Assembly (NCBI GenBank): GCA_963921935.1
Contig: OY998181.1
Coordinates: 137,291,423 to 137,355,422 of the forward strand
Reading direction: 5' to 3'
DNA: 64,000 nucleotides
Origin: Galeruca laticollis
Lineage: Eukaryota > Arthropoda > Insecta > Coleoptera > Chrysomelidae
Below are positions 56,400 through 64,000 of this stretch, one piece after another (positions within the stretch are counted from its first letter, which is position 1; the number at the start of each line of letters is the position of its first letter). The position numbers and the translations under genes were made by a program. The notes below the pieces were generated by a model that did no database searches, had not been told where the DNA came from, and saw only the letters and a list, made by a program, of their open reading frames with translations.

Positions 56400-58060
56400 T
56401 TTCTCTTAATTTCATTCATAATCCAACATCTGATGGCTTGTGGACTTCTTTTTTCCAACATGACGCTTCCACGTCGTACACGATCACATCAACCAAGGTC
56501 GGAATATATTGTTTTATTGGATTTTCCTGAAAATGGTTTTTAACAGCATTTATTTCATCGGATTTCCATGGTGGTTTTTTGTAAGATAGTAGAAATGGAT
56601 CTGTAATATTAGAAAATTAATTTAGAATATAAAAAATGTTATTTATACTTACTTATTCTTTCAACAGAAATACGTGTACTCTCTTTTTTATTAGAAGTGT
56701 TAAAATAAATAAGTTTCCTTCGATGTTACTTGCTATGTACATATATTTACACTGGTTTATTTACACTAACATATTTACACATCAACTGCACTGTTGAAAT
56801 GGATTGTTGTTTATGGGTAGTTGCCAGATTGTATGCGTATTAAAAACACTTTACGACTGGGGGGAACTAGCCCGATTCTTTTAATACTTAAAATTATGGT
56901 ACAGCGTAGTTACAAGTTACAACGCATTCGTACGCGAGAGCTCTTGCTTGCACCGTGTTTTGAGTTATACTGCCGCAGGCTATCTTATCTTTTGCTCTGC
57001 GCATGATTCAACCTCATATGCTTGCCGCAGACGACATCTAGGATATGAACTTTACACTTATAAATTTTAGTGTATTTCGTGTTGCATAATGTTTGCAACA
57101 TACCGTAAGTTGGGAAGTTCACCTCCTTGAGCCTTTTCTAGCAATTTCGAAATTTGTGTTATTTCTCTTGCTACAATAGGTATTCTATAGTGGGATTTGT
57201 AGATATTTTCACCATGACCCATATAATTTGCAAGATCAGAGATTTCATCACTATTTAATTTCAAAAGAACCGATCGTGTCGCAATATGTTTGCGTAAGTG
57301 AGTACCTCTAAGAAGATCGGGTATAGCTGCACCACATTTTGCTGAATTAATAAGCAAAAGGGGACAAGCTTCAATAAATATATGTCTGCCTTTCCCAGGT
57401 ACTCTAAAAACATAAATATTTTCGGTAGGTACATTTGCCTTATGTCTATACTTAAGAATTAGCTGCAAGCTATTAAAATATAACTTGCAAAGTAAAATAT
57501 GTACAGTTCTTCCCAATTGTCCTTTCAACAAAACACGTTTAAAGTTGCAAGCAACTTGTTTACCTTCATTACTTAATTAGTTTTATCTTTGTCGGTAACT
57601 TTATCTACCCCATGATAGAGCTCAAAGTCCCCCATCTTCATTCTTTCAACTTCTACTCGTCTTCTTTTAAAAGAAATTATCCATAATAAGCAATAAAACT
57701 GCAACTCTTTCCAAACATCATATGCATATCCAAGTGAAAGTGCTTCAAACATTTTTTTCGTGTTCTTTAAAATATACAATAAAAATGCATGGACATCCGA
57801 ATCTGAGGGTAGCTCAATTTTTTTTTAATCCATATTTAATCGAGATTTTAAAGCGGTTTGGGTTATTTATGCATTAAAGTCCGTTTAAACAAAGTTAAAA
57901 AATCTGTAGTTTTTTTTCGAAGTACCTCATCGCCTGCTTTTATACATTCTGAGATGTGAAACTTGGATAGTTTTTTCAATAATGTTCCCATATGCAAAGG
58001 TACATTGGGCGTACCCATCATATTATTTATTTCATCATAATTTCACAATTCTCTATTTGT
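56400..58060 (-). pseudogene. Tyrosine-recombinase-like gene C
   Basis: Right to left: NYDEINNMMGTPNVPLHMGT and LLKKLSKFHISECIKAGDEV (58060-57870), VWKELQFYCLLWIISFKRRR (near 57670), HGVDKVTDKDKTN, then an open frame 57531-57067: LKGQLGRTVHILLC, NIYVFRVPGKGRHI, KCGAAIPDLLRGTHLRKHIA (HxxR-type box), SDEISDLANYMGHGENIYKS HYR (His and Tyr), and LLEKAQGGELPNL. After an intron an exon starting near 56598 (acceptor ATATTACAG) encodes KKPPWKSDEINAVKNHFQ and, shifted, LEKRSPQAIRCWIMNEIKR, the Myb-like tail module. Catalytic-box residues are kept but frames are broken. Same family as genes A and B. Resembles insect Crypton-type proteins; the exact class is uncertain. Confidence 0.6.
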
Positions 58061-58311
58061 TTTTATAATAGAATTAAAATATGTGGGGTCAAATACGTCG
58101 CTCCTCCTCTCAATTGATGTATTATTGGCTTCTTTCTTTTAGGGTAAATAAAAACCGTTCAAGTAGTCTCATCTGAGAACGAATGATTTTATGATGAGGT
58201 GTGACCTATATTTCATGCAGAGCTGGTTACAAAATGTACCAACTAATTTATCATAACGTATACATTTAACTGCATTGTCTTCGCAGAGATACGGATATAT
58301 TATAATAATAT

Positions 58312-61004
58312 GGGGGGTTCAGAAGTGAAGTGGATCAAGTCCTAAAAGCTAATTATGGAGAAAATGAAGGTTTAACTTTTTTGGAGTTTATTAATTAAAA
58401 AACAACACATTTGGGAAAAAAAATAAATAAAATGCTTTATTACACTTTATTTTGTACATCTGTACACTAAAACAACTTAAGAAACCACTACGGTAATTTT
58501 TAAAACAGATTGTTTGTATTTTTTTGGACTTGAACCATTTGATAACTGAAATTATTTTAAATCTTAAACATAAACAATTTCATCGGTAGATTCTACTTCG
58601 TCATCAAGGGATTGGTTGCCTGCGTTTTGTCTCGTGCCTTCAACTGGTAAATTTTTGTAAAAATTGTGATGCATTGGCGGAATAAAACGTAGAAGATCTT
58701 TCATGTGTTGCTTTTTAGATTCGGTTACGTTACGTCTTGATGGATACAAAGGCTCCTGTTGGATGGTAGTCAATGATGATATTTTTCTTCCTGGTCTAGT
58801 TTTATTCAAATCAACTGTTTCAAACGCAATGTCTTCATTGAGAGTTTCTTTAAACTTCAAGGATATTGGCGATACCCTTTCAAAACGCAACCACCTGATT
58901 TTTAACCATGAAAAATTATGGCCCGTAAGAGTTTTCTTTCTATTTTGTATTGCTGCTTCCAAAGATTTGGTTGATTTAAATTCTTCCCTTTTCATTTCAA
59001 TAACTCTAAATCTTGGTTGTGCTTTCTTTGCTTCTTGTGCTATTTTCATCCAGTCTTGCGCGGAAAAAATATAGGGGCATTTGCGACTACTCTTTTCAAT
59101 AACTCCGAAGTCGGCATCATTCGGCAAAAACGAATGACCCGACACTAAAAACTTAAGGTCGATAATGTCCACAGCCATATTTGGATCTTGTACTAATTTA
59201 AGCAGGGAGAGAGACATCTTTATATTTCTATTCTGCCCTGTGCATGAGTCTGAATATAGTATAATGTGTTTATGAGTTGCTGCAAATTCTTTTAAATGTT
59301 TTACTACACATGTTGCGACATCTTGAGATCCGCGGCCTCCTACTGTCTCATCATACATGTACATAAATCCAGTACCTATATTAAATGAATGTACGCCAAC
59401 GTTGTAAACATATAAATTTTTTTTGTAATATGCTACAGATGTGGATAGTTTAGGAAATGGTAGGGCTTTCTGAAGGTCGAAAGTTAATACATAGTTGATG
59501 TCTGAGGCCTGATTTTGGTCATTTTTCAAAGCATTACGAGCTTGTTCAGCTCTGGCAAGATGTATTTCTTTATCCAGTTTAAGTTTATTTTTTGTTTCTG
59601 CATTATCTTCAAAGTCAATTTTTATTTTAAGGTCGTCGCATAGGGAACAAGTATCTTTAGAAGGTGGTTTAAAGCTCAAATTAAACTTTGTATTAAACAC
59701 ATGGTAATAAAACTTTTTTTTGCAAGGAAGACAATTCTCTGAGATACATTTTTCTTTGTATAACTCATACATTTTGCTGATAGTTAATTCTTCGTTCAAA
59801 TATTTCCTGCCAGGATTATCTTTTCTAGTATAATGACTTTGGTAGGCGGGAAAAGAATTGATATGTTCAATAATTTTAGAATCATCTACTTTCTTTCTTA
59901 GATTCATTCCCCGTGAATCTAATACTGCACATACTTCATTTTTTGAAATACAGCGGTACAATCTACCAACACTAATTTGTAATGTATCTATAAAATATTT
60001 CTTACATACCGACACGGTGTGATTTTCCACCCGAAAGCTGTATTTAAAAGACGTTTGCTTTGCTGCACCGACACCATTTCTTATTCGTTTTCTTGCAACT
60101 TTTTGCGCTGCTACCAAGCCTCGTATAAAAATATTTTGACGGGAATAGTCGCCTAGTTTCCAGAAAGTTTCAAAAATAATCTTGCGCAGATCTTCTTGAA
60201 TTTTACCGAAGCAATTCTTTTTGCACCTGCATTCTATGTTCTGGAATGTTTTTGGAGGTATGGTTTTTCCCGATGAAGAAATATATTCTTTACCACAATT
60301 TCGTTTGCTTTTCTTCACATTAGCCTTCCAAAGACTTTTATTTACACTTCGCTTTCTGGATTTAGAAATTCCAGACGTAGTTATGGTGTCTGAAATAGCT
60401 GCCAAAGGTCTAGCAACATTGCTCTGTGTGGATACACCTTCACCGCCTATAAAAAAATACAAGTAGATACTTACAAGTTCTGATCAAACCCCGTATACGC
60501 CGTTCAGAACAACGCATCACTATACTTAAACATTTGCAACGAAAACATAACCTAACTTTAGAAAGTAATGCTTAAAATAATAATAAAATATTAATAATTA
60601 AACCATACCTTCTGACTCGCTATAATTAGACCTTTCTGAAGGCTGGTAATCTGATTCACTTGGTGAAAATGGTTCAGACTCTGTTTCACTATCATCCATT
60701 TTAACAATATCAACAAAACACGTATTTTTAACTCTTAACTACTGATGCAGTGAGAATAATTACTACGAGGCTTATTCACAAAATCGCGCAATGGTAAATT
60801 TTATGGACTTGATCCATTTCACTTCTGAAACAAACGAACAAAGTTTTCAGAAACCAAACGATAAGCGAGTCTAGCTGCTTAATACGGGAAGTGTGACTTG
60901 ATTCACTTCTACACCGAAATAAACAATATTTTGTGTGCCTTTAAAGACTATAATATGAAAATGGTAGAAAATTGGACTTGATCCATTTCAATTCTGAACA
61001 CTCC
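58312..61004 (-). mobile_element. Intact unclassified DNA transposon (DUF7869-like)
   Basis: 2,693 bp flanked by ATAT direct repeats (58308-58311 and 61005-61008). The terminal 31 bp are inverted repeats matching at 27 positions, with shared blocks GTTCAGAA and TGGATCAAGTCC. Further copies of the TGGACTTGATCCATTTC motif lie inside both ends (60804-60820, degenerate at 60893-60910, and 58524-58540), a subterminal arrangement often used for transposase binding. A single intact two-exon gene fills the interior. I do not recognise the element as a named superfamily. Confidence 0.8.
58564..60699 (-). CDS. DUF7869-like protein, putative transposase, intact
   Basis: Exon 1 60699-60609 (MDDSETESEPFSPSESDYQP...) is acidic, with donor AAG|GTATGG. 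Exon 2 60446-58564 follows a TTTTTTATAG acceptor; the join is in frame, giving 657 residues and no stops. Features (spliced numbering): basic N-terminus, CRCKKNC (about 103-109), PCKKKFYYHVFN (about 270-281), TCSLCDDLK (about 296-304), a charged helix, then LTFDLQKALPFPKLS (Asp 354), an insert with DETVGGRGSQDVATCVVKHL, LYSDSCTGQNRN (Asp 430), and SGHSFLPNDADFGVIEK (Asp 474/476, Glu 481). Asp after beta-strands at these three blocks suggests an RNase H-like DDE/D nuclease; this is inference. It matches a large insect protein family, remembered as DUF7869, with no proven function. It lies between terminal repeats and is the only protein of the element. Confidence 0.75.
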
Positions 61005-61008
61005 ATAT

Positions 61009-61800
61009 GAATCTTGCCCTTTTCAATTCTATTTTCAATTTTCGTATTTCTGTAAATACTCCTATCTCAGGTAGGGTTCATATAGCGCCGAGAGATTTTA
61101 TTTATTTTACTATGTGAAATTTTGTTGCCCAACTATCAAATATGTAATAGAATAAAATTAACTATAGATTCTATTGACAAAAATCAGATATTTATGATCA
61201 CAGAAGATAGTAAAATTTAACTGTAACTAATATAAAAAAATTTTTAATGAAAATGAGAAATCAATTGAATAATTTTAATTTTGAAAACATTTAATACTAC
61301 TCATTACATATAGCAATTGAAATGAACTCAAATCAAAACAAATAAAATATAATTTTAATTTAGAGTAGACTGATCAGGCCTCTCTATTCAAACAAACTTA
61401 TTATATAAATAAATGTAACCATAAAAAATTTCGATAAATTTAGAAAGTTTTGCTGCCAAATTGTATTGAAATAATTTAGTAGAATTTCAAAATTTCATAG
61501 ATTGCAATCTAAAATTTTAGTTAAATGGCCAAATAAAATAATTTTTTAATCACCTTTATTTACATCATTACATTGGTTAGGCAATCTCTATATTTTGTAT
61601 TATTATTGAGGTAATTCCTTATTTATTATATTGTTATAGGCTATTATTTAATATATCTTTATTTGATATGTTGTTTAAATTAAGAAAAGTGTTTCCTTTT
61701 TACTTATTTTCTTAAATTATATTATTTTCATATATTTTAATACTAGCAACATATTTTAATAGTACTAATTCTCTTACGATCTATGATATCTGGTTCAATA
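61009..61800. other. No gene seen
   Basis: Very AT-rich, no coding pattern. Confidence 0.5.
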
Positions 61801-61810
61801 TATATATATA

Positions 61811-62247
61811 CAGGGTGTCCCGGGACTAATGGGAAAAAAGTCAGGAGAGTATAATATGAGCCAAAATAATGTTAGTACTTCATATAAACTTTTACTATGC
61901 AGGCCCTCGTTTTCGAGTTATAGGCCCCCAAAGTTTTAATTTTGAATTTGGTTTTTATTTTTATTTTTTGTACTAGTTATTTGATCTTCATAAAATTTAC
62001 GGCAAAGCTATAATGTAAGTGTATGTTTATTTTGGTAAGGTAAACAGATTTACAGTAGTGCATTGAAGCCAGGGACGGACTACTCGCAATGGTTAGTGAT
62101 CCAAAAATTTTGCAGGTATGGCACACCCTGTATGAAATTATCGAAATTCACTTCCCCACACATTAAGCTAACGAAAAGGTACTCTTGTTGGAATTCGATA
62201 AAATAAGCCGTTTGGCTAATATTTACAGTTTTATTAATGCACTACGT
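61811..62247. repeat. mariner left inverted repeat arm
   Basis: Inverted match to 63558-63950. It contains GCAGGCCCTCGTTTTCGAGT and CAGGTATGGCACACCCTGTA. Confidence 0.9.
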
Positions 62248-62259
62248 ACAAATCTACCT

Positions 62260-63568
62260 AACTAACTTATTAATACGATGTCCAGAATTTACTTGCTTTT
62301 AATCAAAATTACGAACATAACATTATTAAACCATTAAGAAAACCTCAAAAAACACAAGTTATAAAACATTAGACTAAAACTAATTCCTAAACAACAACAA
62401 AAACTAACGTTATTCTAATAAATGTTCAATATGGGCTCCTCCCACTTCCACGCACATTCTAAGTCTACGAAGGTTGTTTCTTTGCACTTGAAAGAGCAAT
62501 CCCACACTATTTCTAATAACATTGCAGTGTAACACAATTCTGTCTATTAAATCTTGCCTTGTTTGCACAGGTGTTGCGTATACCTTACTTTTGAGATAAC
62601 CCTAGAGAAAGAAATCCATGGGATTAACGTCTCCTGATCGCGGTGGCCATTGAAAAGGGCCTCCACGACCAATCCATCTATTAGGAAGCCTTGTGTGTAA
62701 ATGCTGTCGTACATCTAAACTGAAATGAGGAGGGGCCCCATCATGCATGAACCATAAATTCCTACGAGTTTGTAGTAGCACATCATCAAACAGGTTCCAT
62801 AACTCATTTTGCAAAAAACTCCAAATATCTCTGACCGGTCAAAGTACCGTCAATAAAGTATGGCTGTATCAAATTATTGCCAACTATTCCTGCCAAACAT
62901 TAATCATGAATCTATGCTGGATCCTAGTTTGGATAATGCCATGTAGATTCACATCATCCCATAAATGCATATTATGAGAATTTATGATTCCATCTCCCAA
63001 CCCGGTTCGTTCGTAAAGAGAACGTTACTAATAAATGTGTTGTCTGCTTGTTATTGTCGCAGAAACCACTGGCTATACTCAAGTCGAGCAGGATAATCAG
63101 CCACTGTCATACGGTGTACTTTTTTCATGTGAAAAGGATATAACAGCTGTTATTTTAGGACGCGATGAACAACTGATTTCGAGACGTTATGTTCTCTTGA
63201 TAATTTTCTAAAACTCGATGGTTCATTATCAACTGCATTTAACAAGTCTTGTTCAACTGCCACAGTACGTATGCTTCATACTGGACCTTCTCCAGCTTTT
63301 TCTGGCGAAAATCTTCCTAAAATTTAAAATTTTGTTTTGTATACATGGAAAATTACATTTACTTATTCATACCTGTTTCTCGTAACCTGAGATCAATACG
63401 CCCAAACATTCGTCTGTCTGGCAATGCTCTGTTTGCAAAATGTTCTTCATAAAGCCTTTTGGCCTCTAAACATTTTCGAGAAGCCAGTCCATACATTAGA
63501 TGTTTATCTGCGTACTCAATAAAAGCGAATTCTGCTATTGTAACTGTTAAATTAAGGACGTAGTGCAT
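62260..63568 (-). pseudogene. mariner-type transposase relic
   Basis: The start codon (63568, MHYVLNLTV) lies in the inner edge of the inverted repeat. The N-terminus reads FIEYADKHLMYGLASRKCLE, AKRLYEEHFANRALPDRRMF, a helix-turn-helix region. A likely small intron (GTATGAATAAG ... TTTTAG, about 63371-63317) is followed by RFSPEKAGEGPV, EQDLLNAVDNEPS, FRKLSREHNVSKSVVHRVLK, MTVADYPARLEYSQWFLRQ and, at 62814-62602, LWFMHDGAPPHFSLDVRQHL and GGPFQWPPRSGDVNPMDFFL (second catalytic Asp and the region before the third acidic residue). Several stops and frameshifts. The family is common in ants and other insects. Confidence 0.8.
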
Positions 63569-63950
63569 TAATAAAAGTGTAAATATTAGCCAAACGGCTT
63601 ATTTTATCGAATTCCAACAGGAGTACCTTTTCGTTAGCTTAATGTGTGGGGAAGTGAATTTCGATAATTTCATACAGGGTGTGCCATACCTGCAAAATTT
63701 TTGGATCACTCACCATAGCGAGTAGTCCGTCCCTGGCTTCAATGCACTACTGTAAATCTGTTCACCTTACCAAAATAAACATACACATATATTATAGCTT
63801 TGCCGTAAATTTTATAAAGATCAAATAACTAGTACAAAAAATACAAATAAAAACCAAATTCAAAATTAAAACTTTGGAGGCCTATAACTCGAAAACGAGG
63901 GCCTGCATAGTAAAAGTTTATATGAAGTACATTAGTCCCGGGACACCCTG
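63558..63950. repeat. mariner right inverted repeat arm
   Basis: Inverted match to 61811-62247 with an internal deletion of about 43 bp. Followed by TA repeats. Confidence 0.9.
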
Positions 63951-64000
63951 TATATATATATTTTTAATTCTGTGGTAATTATCGACCGTACTATTTATAT

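Larger units (their letters stand above)
61811..63950 (-). mobile_element. mariner-type element with ~400-bp TIRs
   Basis: 2.14 kb inserted in TA repeats, both ends starting CAGGGTGTCCCGGGACTAAT. Inverted repeats cover 61811-62247 (437 bp) and 63558-63950 (393 bp) and are nearly identical by eye, except that the right arm lacks about 43 bp present at 61841-61885. Between them is a broken Tc1/mariner-type transposase on the minus strand. Confidence 0.88.

Noticed and set aside
1..64000. tRNA, rRNA, CRISPR array or bacterial operon structure
   Set aside because: None seen. Tandem TA arrays are microsatellites, and genes have introns and eukaryotic transposon content.

Overview
The window is eukaryotic, almost certainly insect, nuclear DNA. 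It is AT-rich, has spliceosomal introns with GT/AG borders, and contains long (TA)n tracts. Its transposable-element mix (piggyBac, PIF/Harbinger, pogo, mariner, MULE, Crypton-like tyrosine recombinases, Penelope-like, RTE, Ty3/gypsy and BEL/Pao) is typical of large insect genomes. A beetle is possible, but the sequence alone does not prove it. I see no convincing single-copy host gene, tRNA, rRNA or CRISPR array. The window reads as a layered graveyard of mobile elements holding a few young, intact ones.

Layout, left to right. 1-1342: broken piggyBac with its TTAA end. 1419-2880: Myb/SANT-like relic and a three-unit tandem repeat. 3260-3800: tyrosine-recombinase-like fragment. 4976-7563: complete piggyBac with an intact two-exon transposase, inserted in older transposon-type sequence. 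9062-9410: LTR-like end with a primer-binding site. 9903-11911: broken piggyBac next to a broken Harbinger. 11988-13060: Penelope-type repeat and two recombinase tail exons. 13625-19290: GC-richer block made of two fused gypsy fragments. 19805-22240: Harbinger 2. 23063-24962: 5'-truncated RTE LINE. 25493-29058: complete Penelope-like element. 30640-34108: gypsy. 34490-37440: tyrosine-recombinase-like gene. 37454-38745: pogo. 38750-40891: BEL. 41251-43653: complete piggyBac. 44867-48160: complete Harbinger. 48440-49640: cysteine-rich PIN-like family relic. 49776-51790: MULE. 52385-53570: second BEL. 53754-55030: Harbinger accessory gene and Crypton-type recombinase relics. 56400-58060: another tyrosine-recombinase-like gene. 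58312-61004: intact transposon of an unclassified family. 61811-63950: mariner with very long terminal repeats.

Most notable: (1) the 2.69-kb element at 58312-61004. It has 31-bp terminal inverted repeats, an ATAT target duplication and an intact two-exon 657-codon gene for a large protein of the uncharacterised (DUF7869-like) insect family. The protein has a possible Asp-rich catalytic core. (2) Seven hammerhead-ribozyme-like motifs in Penelope-type repeats of at least four families, several with a palindromic stem III. (3) A Harbinger whose two opposite-strand genes lie in each other's introns. (4) Repeated tyrosine-recombinase-like genes that share a C-terminal Myb-like tail exon.

Family names come from recognised motifs and remembered family patterns; no database search was run.
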